Assembly: GCA_018398765.1 (NCBI GenBank) | Contig: JAHBMJ010002034.1 | Location: 1-23,392 of the forward strand | Source: Chromera velia | Taxonomy: Eukaryota > Sar > Chromeraceae | Direction of reading: 5' to 3' | Length of the DNA stretch: 23,392 nucleotides | Part shown: one piece after another, positions 11,001 to 20,254 of the stretch | How positions within the stretch are numbered: position 1 is the stretch's first letter | Layout of the letters: the number at the start of each line of letters is the position of its first letter | The notes under the pieces: model-generated | Told to the model about the DNA's origin: nothing | What the model saw: only the letters and a program-made list of their open reading frames with translations | Databases searched by the model: none | Translations under genes and position numbers: made by a program

Positions 11001-12877
11001 CGTTTATTAACTTTTCTAAGGCGTTTGATAAGGTCCCTCGAGGTCTGTTGCTGAGACGGCTTCGGGAGGAGGGTGTATTGGAATATGATGTTTTGATGGT
11101 GCATGCTATGTACTTTGATGTCTGGGCGAGGGTCGATGGTGCAGATAGAGAGATACAGGAAGGGGCGGGGGTGAAACAGGGTGACCCTCTCTTTCCCCTG
11201 CTCTTCCTTCTGTTCATTAATAATCTGCACCGCCACATCTGCCTCTCGGCTCACCGAGAGGATGAGCTCGGGGGGGAAGAGTCAGAGAAGGATGGAACAG
11301 TGTCTGATAAGAGGTCTATAGAAAGCAGAACACGTGACTACCCTTGGGCAGGCAGATTGAGAGGGGTTGGCATTGGGAAGGGGAACAAGAAGACCAAAGT
11401 AGCGGTGAAGAGGAAAAGAGGGAAAGTCAGGGTCAGTCAGGACGATACGATCTGTGTGGGGCCCAAGCCTCTCGAAAGCCTCGGTTACGCTGACGACCTT
11501 GTTCTGTTTGGTCGTTCTTCGCATGAGCTTCAAGCGAGAATGAATAAATTGGCAGAATATTGTCGGACGTGGGGCCTCACGGTCAACTTAAAAAAGACAA
11601 AAGTAATGAGGCTTTCCTACAGCAAGGAGAATATTAGTCAGCCAATCTTCTTTGAAGGGAAGGAAGTCAAGAGAACGGGCCAGTATAAATATTTAGGCTG
11701 CACCTTTTTTGAAGGCGGATCTCTCTGTTTCTCTGTGAGATATCGCTTGGGGGTGGCAGAGAGGGCACTTGGGGGGGTCATTGGGCTCTGTGTTTCTCTT
11801 GGTCGTCTCTCCCCGACTTCAAAAATTATGCTCTTTCAGGGCCTATGGATTCCTGTGGCCCTTTACGGGCTAGAAGCGTTTTCCCTCAGTCAGGCAGACA
11901 TGAAAGCGTTGGATGATTTGCAACTACGTTTTATTAGATGGGTTTTCGGCCTTCCCTGCAATTCGTTTCGTGTCCTCTCCCTCTTCATCTCCGGCCTTTG
12001 CCCAATACGGGCTATCTTAACTGAAAGAGTGGGGGGTTTTTTACGTAGCTTCTCCTTAACATCCCACTGACAGTGTATGCCCACTAGCTTTTTAGATCTC
12101 TGCAAAGACGGCCTTTTTAGCGATTGGTGGAGGTCTGTCAAGCTGTTAGTGGGACATTTCGCTCCTGAACTCTTCTCTGTCGAGGGGATGCCTTCGGGCC
12201 TGGGAGAGAAAGCTGCATTAAAAAGAAAGCTCGCGGTAGAAAGGAGAGGTAGGGAGGCACAAGAATGGTTAGACGACTGGTTTGTAGCTACCTCCCGTTC
12301 TTTGTAAAAAGAGGGCCGGCAGGGCAGGGGAGGGCAGGCAGGACGGGGGGGGGTTTTCCCTAATGGAGTGAGGCCTTCGGTCTTCCAAGTCGAACATCCG
12401 TCTAGACAGCGCTTGGCCCGTCTTGTCATAGGAGGATGGACCGGCTCAAGCGGGCGGCGTGTTCCTATGGTTCGACCTCTCCCTAGGAGGCTGCTCTGTT
12501 CGGAGGCCAACGTCAGGCCGATTGCCCATGCACTGTTGGGGAGGGGAGGGGGAGTTCCGAACGGGGAGGTAGAGACGGTCTGCGAGCACTGCCCCCTCGA
12601 TTTGCATGGGCGTGGCCATCTGAATGATGTTGTCCATAAGTTGACTGAATGCAAAGGGACCGAAAGGGAGAGGGGACGCATGAATAGGCTTTTGGATGAA
12701 GTAAGAGACGCTCGCTCTAAGTCGGACTTGATTGTGTGGGCATAACAAATGGCTAAGCAGCAGTTGGGACGGGGTGTGAGCGAAAATGAGAAGAAAGTGA
12801 GGGAGATCTTCACACTGCTCCTCGAAAAGCATCCTGTTGCAGGTGTACAGGCGATCTCCGATTGCCTTCGTAAGTAG
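8043..12877 (+). pseudogene. LINE-2 ORF2: endonuclease, reverse transcriptase, CCHC knuckle (broken)
   Basis: This is the pol protein for target-primed reverse transcription. Frame 1 (8043-9160) has a Cys-containing N-terminal patch (CSACGGALRGSRCSDFLC), a Pro/Ser linker, then the endonuclease start (LTISALNMG, VDIAMIPETC). A slip in the poly-G run at 9149-9162 changes frame. From about 9170 to 12877 one single frame carries MGDLNAH, NQYTAVSL (expected SDH), the linker, and RT: NLIRVVSVPK, EWRPIHIVCLLAKLF, RQLGFRKGVGTREAI, FINFSKAFDKVP, GVKQGDPL, YADDLVLF (11486 on), VNLKKTKVM and YKYLGCTFF. The knuckle CEHC..H....C is at 12581-12652. The C-terminus LGRGVSENEKKVREIF ends at the TAG at 12875. 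In-frame stops in that frame are at 9488, 9590, 10238, 10748, 12068, 12305 and 12743. Stops in frame 1 are at 8352 and 8547. Asn replaces the motif A Asp at 11009. A start upstream of 8043 is possible. Confidence 0.88.
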
Positions 12878-13455
12878 CTGTGTGTGTTCCCTCAGTCTGT
12901 CTTTCTTTCTCTTTTCTTGCTTTCTTTCTTTCTTTCTTTCTTCCTTTCTTTCTTTCTTTTTTTCTTTCTTTCTTTCTTTCTTCCTTTTCCCTCACTTCCT
13001 CTCACTCTTTCCCCGTTGTTGTTCATTCTTGACGACCGTACTTGTTTTTGAGGGGAATATTTCGTTATGTGTATCCGAGTACGTTTCATCCGATCGATTG
13101 ATTGATTGATTGAGGAACAAACAAGGGTGGAACGGAATCAATCGGGGGGTGAGCGAAAAGCATATGGGGAGGAAACGCGAGACGGACGACCCTATGAGGC
13201 CCAGGCTGCGGGGCTCGGATGGCACCCCTCGCGTGAGCGTAGGAGGCGGTGGGAGGTGACGGGCTCGAGCCTGCACGGGTACGGGGGGGCGCGCGGGGCG
13301 CTCGTACTCGTGCGGTTCACAAGCGGGTCTGCGAGCGGGGTGCATGCTATGTACGGCGTCTCCGTTCTTCTCCCTTTTTCTCCCCTTTTTAAATTTCTTT
13401 ATCATGCTTACTACTCGCAATTTCATTCCCCTGGAAAACAAGTCGTGCTTCAGGG
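12878..13455 (+). other. Presumed LINE-2 3'UTR with CTTT microsatellite and GC-rich block
   Basis: The segment follows the ORF2 stop. It holds a (CTTT)n tract at about 12898-12988, GATT repeats at 13096-13112 and a CpG-rich stretch at about 13130-13350 (for example GCGCGCGGGGCGC). None of the ORFs look like protein. It shows no obvious similarity to the sequence after LINE-1's stop at 16452. Confidence 0.45.
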
Positions 13456-13789
13456 ATGAACCGACCGAACCGACTGAACTGACTGAACTGACCGAACTGC
13501 AGGAACTGAACTGAGAGAGAAACCTTTGCTTGTACGTCTTCGGCAGAAAAGATAGGGAATCAAAGGAGATTGGGAGTTCTGATCTTTTTCTCTCTCCGTC
13601 TCCTTCCGTTCCGCCTCGGGTGATTTTCTTTAGAGGTCATCTGACAGACCTCTAACTGACACGAACTGACAGAGGGAATCTTATTGGCCCGTAACGCTTG
13701 GGGGAAAAAAGGATACAAAAACAGAGGAGTCCGTCTCCATCCTTTCTATTCCCCCTGAAGTATTTGTTTTTTCCCTTTCCTTCTCGTTT
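13456..13789 (+). repeat. Second copy of LINE-2 5'UTR, without ORF1
   Basis: It is colinear with 3251-3581, including the 9-mer array and the hairpin. It breaks off just before the position of the ORF1 start. LINE insertions normally lose their 5' end, not everything but the 5' end. This copy may therefore be a non-autonomous deletion derivative (5'UTR plus tail), a head-to-tail second insertion, or part of an unusual terminal-repeat architecture. Confidence 0.82.
13632..13653 (+). other. Hairpin in the second 5'UTR copy
   Basis: AGAGGTC and GACCTCT are separated by 8 bases, identical to 3427-3448. Confidence 0.6.
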
Positions 13790-14366
13790 CCCCCTCCGCT
13801 TGGGCGTGCCAGTGCTGTTCTGGCGCTTTGATCGGTCATGGGGACCCTCTTCCGGGCGAAATGCAGGCAGTCCTCGATTGTCTTAAGGGTGGGATAGAGA
13901 GCGTGTTATAACTCAGCCTATAAGAGAACTACCAGATGAAGCAAAAGCCTGTTTGCTTAGAGATGGAGCCCCATCCCTGTCAGGCTCCCATCGATTCAAT
14001 TTACCCTAGCGGGGCCTCAGTCGAAAGTTTAACTCTATATATGATGCTCTAGGTTAGCCAGAGTCTATACGGCTCACCGGCTTTAACCCCATATATCATT
14101 ATTATCATCATGTCTCTTATAACTGATTACAGATTACAAGATTACAACATTTTTTAAAAGACCACCAATATTTTTTTTCCTTGCATGCCGTTACTCATCT
14201 CCCAGAAAGCATAAGCCTTCCCGCTGTAGCTCATACAAAAGACAATAAAAATTATTAATTCTCTTCAGAATCTTCTGCAGTCTTTTGAGCGCCTATCAGG
14301 CGTTATCAAGGATTCAGGCTAGGGATTCAGGGGCAAAAGGAGGGGGGAAGACTGATGGAAGAGGCG
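13790..14366 (+). other. Non-coding tail with ATC-rich and GATTACA repeats
   Basis: The sequence changes character after the UTR copy. It ends near 14090-14113 with CATATATCATTATTATCATCATG, then a tandem of GATTACA-like words at 14124-14147. Simple-repeat tails of this kind are typical 3' ends of LINEs or SINEs, so a retroelement end near 14110-14131 is plausible. The remaining stretch to the MITE is probably right arm of the TIR element. No tRNA-like promoter boxes were recognised. Confidence 0.4.
14359..14366. repeat. MITE target-site duplication, left (AAGAGGCG)
   Basis: AAGAGGCG immediately precedes the MITE inverted repeat and is repeated exactly at 14599-14606. Confidence 0.85.
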
Positions 14367-14598
14367 CGCGGCCCATCCACTTGGGAATTTTTGGTACCAA
14401 AACTTTAAAACCCCTACCAAATTTTCCTTTTTTTGCCCCCCCCTTGTCAAACTTTCCCACAAAGGCTCAAATAAAGCAAAAAATATTGCTGAAATCAAAA
14501 CATCTGACCCATCGAAAGCTGATTTTCTCTAGTCTTCAATACCAAATATTCCCGAGTTGAAGACCCCTTACCAATTTTTCTAGAGTGGATGGGCCGCG
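14367..14598. mobile_element. 232-bp MITE with perfect 15-bp TIRs
   Basis: The left end is CGCGGCCCATCCACT and the right end is its exact reverse complement (14584-14598). Weaker inverted similarity continues inward for about ten more bases. The 8-bp direct duplication AAGAGGCG flanks it. There is no ORF of its own, and the interior is AT-rich. An 8-bp TSD is typical of hAT elements and some others, but the TIR sequence does not settle the superfamily. It is inserted in the right arm of the 12.1-kb TIR element. Confidence 0.85.
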
Positions 14599-14606
14599 AA
14601 GAGGCG
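14599..14606. repeat. MITE target-site duplication, right (AAGAGGCG)
   Basis: This is the second copy of the 8-bp direct duplication; see 14359-14366. Confidence 0.85.
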
Positions 14607-15180
14607 TTGAGTTGACTACTTAGCCTTTCTTGGGAGGCTGCAGAGCAACAGTAGCCACCGCGAGCCTGATTCTATTACAACCTAAAATTTGCCTTAATAC
14701 TGTTGGTCTTACTATTGTTTTTTATTGGTTGTACCATGCAAAAGTCATAGGAAAAGGCTGGGGAAAAAGTTTGTTCATGGAGGAGGATGAGCTGCAAAAA
14801 GTCGAAGAAGCGTTCAAAAAGCTCCTCATGAAGGACTTTGATGTTGTCATCGATGTTGAGATTGAAGTCTAGTGATGACATTATCGCATCAGGACACTTT
14901 TCTTTTATTTTTTGAAGGAGAGTCCAGGGAGGGGGGCTATTTACCCCATTTTAGTATACATTACGGATTACGAGTTTACGAGCCTTTTCTAGATATCACC
15001 TGGAGACAAGATTTTCATCGTAGATTACAAGCGAACCAGTGAGCATTCTGATGAGATGTTGACTTTGTTTGAAATAATTTAATGTAATAAGTCCTAAAAA
15101 AATGGTTTTTAGTGTAGGGGTGACGTCAAATACTAACATACCCTCTGTGTAACCCCTAAAATTCATCTAGTAATATTTTA
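14607..15180. other. Right arm of the TIR element; possible transposase remnant
   Basis: It is AT-rich and differs from the LINE in composition. On the minus strand about 14905-14675 is open and reads protein-like (KCPDAIMSSLDFNLNIDD, then LHEELFERFFDFLQLILL). The plus strand also has an 80-codon ORF at 14630-14872 (MEEDELQKVEEAFKKLL). Only one can be real, and neither matches a family I know. TAGGGGT (15115-15121) and ACCCCTA (15152-15158) form a small subterminal inverted pair. Confidence 0.35.
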
Positions 15181-15195
15181 AGTCGATTACCCTAG
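15181..15195 (-). repeat. Right terminal inverted repeat
   Basis: AGTCGATTACCCTAG is the inverted partner of 3063-3077, with 14 of 15 positions matching. Confidence 0.82.
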
Positions 15196-15204
15196 AAGTG
15201 AATT
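15196..15204. repeat. Right target-site duplication AAGTGAATT
   Basis: This is an exact copy of 3054-3062 and encodes part of the RT segment VNL. Confidence 0.88.
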
Positions 15205-16452
15205 TAAAGAAAACAAGAGTTCTCACACTCTCAGACTTAAGAAGGGAAATAGAAGGGGAAGTGACTTTTGAAAGGAAGACAGTTGAACGTGTAGAGAGCT
15301 ATAAATACCTTGGGTGTCGTGTGTTTGAGGGAGGGGACTCACGAAAGTCAGTCAGGGACCGACTTGAAAGTGCTGAACGCTGTTTGGGGGCAGTGATGGG
15401 CACTTGTTCATCCTTAGGTCCTTTGCCCCCCCGATGCAAAGTTCGTTTACTGCAGGCATTCTGGGAGCCGGTGGCAACGTACTCGCTGGAAGCCTTGCCA
15501 GTAAGTCAGAGAGATATCGTTGCACTTGATGCATTGCAGCTTCGATTTGTGCGCTGGACATTCCGTTTGCCCTATAACTCTTTCAAGGTGCCAACTTTGG
15601 TTTCGGTTGGGGTGCGTCCTATGAGAGAGATCCTTTCTTGTCGGTTGGGAAGTTTCATAGAAAGCATAAAGAGAACAGAAAGGGAGGTTCCTCGGGCAGT
15701 CTGGGATACATGGCACAGATCGCTGACCCCGGTATGGGCCAATTAAGCCAGTAGCATGCTTCAGACAATCGCACCAGATCTTTTGAGAAAAAAAAGCTAG
15801 AGAGGGAGAAACAGAACAAATAAATGAACACTTAGGCAGAAAGCGAGGGAAAGGAAAGCCTCAAAATGGTTGTTGGAATGGTTAAGTTCAAGACCCGTTG
15901 GTGAGCATAGGCTCACCCGTTCATGTGACATTTATCCATACAACTCCCGACTAAGTAATTTTCAGATAGAGAACCGATCGCACCAGCGTCTGGCCATGTT
16001 GCTTTTAGGGGGGAGGGTTAGAAGGGGGTGGGGTTACACAGTTCAATTGCGTACTCTGCCTTGCTTTCTCTTGTCTGGTAGTTCTCTTTTCACTTCTCTC
16101 TTTCGAGCATGTGCTAGTGGGGGAAAGAGATACGGTGGATCCTGCGAAGAACACTGTATTCACTGTCCTGCAGTCGAAGGTAAAAAGGTGATTGACGATG
16201 CGGTGCATCGAAGAAAATCGATTGTCTGCATGCGTGCAAACAGAGCAGCTTAGATCCAAATTTTATTCGCTGGCAGAGAGAGTGAAAGAGAGAACAGGAA
16301 TCGGTGAAAGGGTCTGCAGAGTAAGATGGACTGCTGCAGCTGGGGGAAGAGGCATCGGGGAAGAAGAGACATATGTAAGAGAGCTCATTTCATTCATTGT
16401 AGACCGGGAGCCAAAGAAGGCAAGTGCACTGATCGAAGCTTGTCTAAAATGA
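15196..16452 (+). pseudogene. LINE-1 ORF2, 3' half: RT thumb region to C-terminal knuckle (broken)
   Basis: This continues the protein interrupted at 3062: VNLKKTRVLTLS, YKYLGCRVFEGGDSRKSV, LQLRFVRWTFRLPYNSFKV. These match LINE-2 residues VNLKKTKVM, YKYLGCTFF and LQLRFIRWVFGLP. The same frame runs to about 16205, with stops at 15744, 15798 and 15825. It includes the knuckle region EEHCIHCPAVEG. A frameshift near 16205-16215 leads into the last part (LAERVKERTGIGERV, GRGIGEEETYVRELIS), ending at the stop 16450-16452. That end matches the LINE-2 C-terminus, so both families end at the same place. The shift from the first half equals the insertion plus one TSD (12,142 bp), which preserves codon phase. 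Confidence 0.87.
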
Positions 16453-16722
16453 GTGCACGCACGTCTTGTGTGGTTGTTCAGCCTTTAGCTTTAGCCTAGG
16501 CTGTGGAGGGTCATGGTTGTTCATATTCATGCGGAAGCAGGCTAAGCTGCGGTGGTTTGCTCCTTTTATTTACAACTGCATGCATGCTAGCATGCATGGG
16601 TTGCCATTTGTCTCTGGTTTCAGAGACTCTAGGCTTAACCACAATTAAGTGAGTAAGTAAGTATCTGTTGCAATGCGTAGAGCACATCTTCCCTTGACAA
16701 GGTAGGCGAAGTTGTGTCGAAC
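16453..16722 (+). other. LINE-1 3'UTR / junction with flanking DNA
   Basis: This is non-coding sequence after the LINE-1 stop. It contains the palindrome at 16579-16598 and ends with a short (AGTA)n-like run, GTGAGTAAGTAAGTATC, at about 16649-16665. That run may be the simple-repeat tail of LINE-1. The exact 3' end and target duplication were not found. Confidence 0.4.
16579..16598. repeat. Perfect 20-bp palindrome
   Basis: CATGCATGCTAGCATGCATG equals its own reverse complement. It lies between LINE-1's stop and the flanking minus-strand coding region. Confidence 0.9.
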
Positions 16723-17148
16723 CTGCCGGGATCGCCTCCCTCCATAGGTGACTCCCGTCGATGTGGGGCTCGTATGGAGGATGACGCTCAACTCCTTCTC
16801 CTGCCCTATACATGTATTCCTCTTCAAAGCCGTCGGTGTAATTGACTTTGAGGCCGATGTAGTACAGATCTAGGGCATGACACGGGCCCGCTGTGACTGA
16901 CAGATTCGCAGCGATGCCGTTTCCCTCTCCTGCAACCCTTTTGAACTCGTCCCAAGTGCATGTGTGGAAGCCCAACTTTCTCCAGAAATCCAAGACATCT
17001 TTCTTTTCTCCCTCTCGTCTCCCTGCTCCTTTTACAGGCTGCCCGCCTTTTCCACAATCTTTTTCCCTCTCGATGACAAGCTCTTGTCTCTTTTTTGCTC
17101 CTTTGGTCTCATTGGTCTCCTTTTTGCAATGTTCTTTTTCTTCTCCCC
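16723..17148 (-). CDS. Putative exon, unrecognised protein
   Basis: Minus-strand frame, open for about 142 codons. It starts after a strong acceptor-like sequence (a pyrimidine tract ending CCATTGAG at 17149) and can end at GGCAG|GTTCG (16723) or run on to a stop at 16511. It begins Lys/Glu-rich (KKRQELVIEREKDCGKGG), then becomes globular: DVLDFWRKLGFHTCTWDEF, ALDLYYIGLKVNYTDGFEEE and SHLWREAIPAGSTQLRL. Mixed hydrophobic and aromatic composition favours real coding sequence. The upstream in-frame TGA at 17150-17152 would be removed by splicing. I do not recognise the family. Exon phases to its neighbours are unresolved, so a pseudogene is possible. Confidence 0.45.
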
Positions 17149-17470
17149 CTCAATGGCACGGTGGAGGGAAGGGGGTTGGAGGGAGTGGTGGCATGCCCTC
17201 TAGGGGCTGGATCATAGGTTGGGGGAAGGGGCATTTCGGGAGTGGTTCTAGTGTAGTGGCTAGGGTGGAGAGGTGGTGAGTGTGCTGGTGATCGTGTCTG
17301 ACCTGGTGCTCAACGGTGTGTATGTGCTGATGGTTGAGAACAAAGAGGCTCTGGATGGTAGAATCGTAGTTCTTCGGGCACGGGGGAGGGTTGCTAAACT
17401 GAGTGGAGGTTGTTGTTGCCGGCAAAGGGGATGTTTTCTTTGTTTGAGTCGTCGTGGGTGGTAGTGTCAC

Positions 17471-17557
17471 TGGGCACTGGCTAAGTTCATTCAAGTCCAC
17501 TTGGTCAGCTTTTGAAGACTGCAGGAGAATTCCTATGAGCTTCTCTGAGATCGAAAC
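17471..17557 (-). CDS. Putative 87-nt exon, unrecognised protein
   Basis: On the minus strand, an acceptor-like GTTTTGGTCTGCAG precedes 17557. The exon reads VSISEKLIGILLQSSKADQV and so on for 29 codons, then meets a possible donor, CCCA|GTGACA. The composition fits an amphipathic helix. Downstream of the possible donor the frame turns into a Pro/Thr/His-rich, repetitive sequence to 17150, which looks like intron. It may belong with 16723-17148, but the phases do not match with these exact sites. Confidence 0.35.
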
Positions 17558-17844
17558 CTGCAGACCAAAACGAACATTTAGATACACAAATCTGCAGTAA
17601 ATAATTTTATCTAAAAATTCCATAGTACAGCAGTAAAGAGAGACATCTACGAAGACGCAGGTCTTTATACAAAGAACCTCTGGACGAGAGGTGGAGGCTG
17701 GAAGCTACCAGTGCGTAGGAGTCATGGAGATTCAAGCATAACTTCGTTCAGTCACTTGAAACCAGTCACATTATCAAGCGATCTCATCATCTCCTTGTTC
17801 TACTTGAATGGAGGAACGGTCAAGGAAAATGAAAAGAGCGCGTA

Positions 17845-17865
17845 CACATACATACACATACATAT

Positions 17866-17903
<38 letters not shown>

Positions 17904-17957
17904 ACATACTCATACATACTCACACATACACACACATACACACACACACACATACAC

Positions 17958-18010
<53 letters not shown>

Positions 18011-18059
18011 AAGAGAGAGACAAACATACGTATACACACACATACACACACACACATAC

Positions 18060-18094
<35 letters not shown>

Positions 18095-18157
18095 AAGAGA
18101 GAGAGAGAGAGAAAGAGAGAGACAAATATACGCATATACATACACACACACACAAAG

Positions 18158-18198
<41 letters not shown>

Positions 18199-18345
18199 CA
18201 GAGATACAGATACATACAGACATATAAACACATACACATACACATACTCACGGTCTCACTGATTCACTTACTCACACTCAGTGACACAGTGTGTCACGCA
18301 CACACACACATACAGATACATACAAGAGAAAGAGAGAGAGGGGGG
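17845..18345. repeat. Compound (CA)n/(GA)n microsatellite with higher-order structure
   Basis: CA/TACA blocks alternate with GA/GAAA blocks. The join GAGAGACAAACATACGTATA near 18014 recurs with changes near 18115 (GAGAGACAAATATACGCATA), giving a period of roughly 100 bp. All ORFs predicted here are repeat artefacts. Confidence 0.92.
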
Positions 18346-18367
18346 GGGGGGGGCNGGGGGGGGGGGG
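18339..18367. other. Poly-G tract with one undetermined base
   Basis: This is a G run interrupted by C and an N at 18355. Length and base calls here are unreliable, and it may mark an assembly join. Confidence 0.9.
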
Positions 18368-18971
18368 TGCTAGGAGAGGGAGAGGGAGATGGAAGGGAGG
18401 AGGGAGTGGGGTGCGGCAGCATGAAAGAAAGAGAACCAAAGTTTTGACCGACTGACCGCCTCAACACCTCCAAAAAAAAGAAGCTTTCCGAGACCCTTGC
18501 CTCTTTCTTGGTAGCAGGTCATAAAATATGAAAGTTAGAGGAACTTCTGAGGCTGGAGGGCGCTACAAACAATTACAAACAATTTAGAAATGCAGAATCT
18601 GATGTGACACTCCCATGCAGATTCAGAATTTTGAATACAGTGTGGCACGATTGTATTTTCAATCCCCATTGAAAGCCCTCTTGCTGTCTCTACAAAAGCC
18701 CAACCTAGTCTTTTTCATGTCTAGTTCTAAACAAAATCCCTGCACGGGATAATAGTAAGGCTGTCAAAAAAAAGGAGCCAACCGAAACTCACCGTTCCAC
18801 ATTTGCGATATGGCTAATGGCCACCCCCATAAATGGGTTGCCAGTCTCAGAATATGACTCTCCTTCCGCCTCCTCATCTTCTTTCCCCCCCTTCTCTCCA
18901 TGTTTTTCCTAAATTTCTTTCTCCGTCTCCTTCTTTTGCTGCGCATTTTCCTTTTTTACTGGTCTTTTCAA
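18368..18971. other. No gene seen; ends in a long pyrimidine tract
   Basis: This is mixed sequence without convincing ORFs. The last 110 bases (18865-18971) are strongly pyrimidine-rich and end TTTTCAAG, which resembles a 3' splice site for the plus-strand ORF that follows. Confidence 0.4.
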
Positions 18972-18972
18972 G

Positions 18973-19187
18973 AGAAAAACGAGAGATTCGGGGTTATGGA
19001 TGAGGACCTCACACTGCAGGCAATGAGCAGAGGGAGAAAGGGGGGGGGGGGAGCAGGCATGTGGCACGTCAATCAATTAAAAGCGTTTGAGATCAATAAG
19101 ATATCTAGAGACAAAGTTGACTTCCTCATACATAATGCGAATGACTTCTTGGCTCTTCTTCACCAAGTGCAAAAAGGGGTTAAGTAA
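18973..19187 (+). CDS. Possible 3'-terminal exon, unrecognised
   Basis: The frame after the pyrimidine tract and AG at 18972 reads about 71 codons to a TAA at 19185-19187. It includes VMDEDLTLQAMSRGRKG, a poly-G-encoded Gly run, and WHVNQLKAFEINKISRDKVD. An AATAAA lies at 19244-19249, 57 bases past the stop, as expected for a terminal exon. The opposite strand of 19050-19190 also reads reasonably (LHLVKKSQEVIRIMYEEV), so strand is not certain. No upstream exon was identified, and the family is unknown. Confidence 0.3.
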
Positions 19188-19243
19188 AAAAGAAAGTTTC
19201 TCCACATATGTACACCTCAGCATAGCTGTATAGAATCTCTCTC

Positions 19244-19249
19244 AATAAA
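19244..19249 (+). promoter_or_regulatory. Possible polyadenylation signal AATAAA
   Basis: It is a hexamer placed 57 bases after the stop of the possible terminal exon. Chance occurrence in AT-rich DNA is common. Confidence 0.3.
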
Positions 19250-19704
19250 CATTAAGAGCTAGCTACGGACGAATATAGGAAAAATTTGGAAGAAGAGGTG
19301 CGGCAGTGGAAAAGAAATCAAGACCGGTGCATTTTATCATCATAAGGCCCCTCTCAGTAAGGACTCAGGAGAGAAAGAGGAAGCACAACAAAGAGCATCT
19401 CCCACCCTCATATTTCACGTTAATTCTTTATTTATATTCATGGTTTCTTTACTTTAAACGGACCTCAGTGGAAGAAAACTGGAACAATAAACACTTACGT
19501 CTTTAGCCTGTAGAAAAGTTTGGTGAAGCAAGGAGAGCGCATGACACAGCATATCCTCCCTGCATGAACCAGCGCAAGAAAGAGGACCAGAATAAATGAG
19601 GTGGGCCAGCTGGGAACGACACGGACTTCAGAGAAATAGGCAGCAGAGGATTCGAAAATAAAAATCTGTGAGTTAGTGAGCCAAAATGACCAACTACCGC
19701 TGAC
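19250..19704. other. No gene seen
   Basis: There are only short ORFs without family resemblance. If the minus-strand gene to the right is real, this may be intron or downstream sequence. Confidence 0.4.
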
Positions 19705-19790
19705 CTGAGGATGTTTTTCTTCTCCTTCCTCGTCCTGACACAGCGGATTCCCTGGACGTCAAAGCTAAAAGTCGCTAGCTCGTCGATTTC
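19705..19790 (-). CDS. Putative 86-nt exon following the VTGAIK-module exon
   Basis: On the minus strand, acceptor ATATGTGTGCAG precedes 19790. The exon reads EIDELATFSFDVQGIRCV and ends KNILR at CCTCAG|GTCAGC. It begins in phase 0, which matches the donor of the exon at 20046 (GCTGAG|GTAAGT). Removing the 255-nt GT..AG interval 19791-20045 joins the two in frame (SSEEAE to EIDEL). This is the best-supported splice pair in the window. The function is unknown. Confidence 0.45.
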
Positions 19791-20045
19791 CTGCACACAT
19801 ATGCACGTGTGAACTCTTTTTCACAGGGTTCCATTTATGCACACGAGATGAGAAGGAGATGGGAGTGAAACGGCCCAGCAAGCAAAAATGAGGGCATATC
19901 GCGCATGCATTGCCACTGTCAGGCCGAGATTCCCCATAATAAAAAAATTGATCATCAACGACACGTACGTATACAAGCAAAGAAAGTTCCTATACACGGG
20001 TGACGTCGCTGCATGTGAAGATTCCTCGACAATACACTTACTTAC

Positions 20046-20254
20046 CTCAGCTTCTTCTGATGATGCAATTATCTTCTTTTGATCGTAGAAGGCATCGTAT
20101 GCACCCACCGTCTCCTTGATGGCTCCAGTCACCAAGTCCTCTGGAGTGTGACCACCCTCCAGCACCCTCAAGAATTCATCAAAAATGGCATGCTCGTACG
20201 AACCCTCTGCATCTGTTCTACCCTCTACGTTTGCACCATCTGTCTCCTCAAAGC
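20046..20254 (-). CDS. Putative exon with VTGAIK module, copy 1
   Basis: The minus-strand frame reads GSYEHAIFDEFLRVLEGG, then DLVTGAIKETVGAYDAFYD, and ends SSEEAE at the strong donor GAG|GTAAGTAAG (20045). The left coding limit is set at a possible acceptor, CTATGCCCAG|GC, but the frame stays open to about 20275. The second half is clearly paralogous to 20648-20790 on the same strand. I do not recognise the family. The module looks like a helical segment with conserved Ala/Tyr/Phe spacing. A decayed duplicate cannot be excluded. Confidence 0.45.

Noticed and set aside
11890-12813. 307-codon minus-strand ORF opposite the RT C-terminal region
   Set aside because: The plus strand is clearly LINE ORF2 with conserved residues. 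The antisense frame is a shadow.
12866-12877. 5' splice site CGTAAGTA at the end of ORF2
   Set aside because: The reading frame ends naturally at the TAG at 12875, in the same place as LINE-1's C-terminus, and no matching acceptor leads into coding sequence.
17774-18262. Several overlapping 100-180 codon ORFs with His/Thr, Arg/Glu or Val/Cys repeats
   Set aside because: They are artefacts of the CA/GA microsatellite; all six frames stay open.
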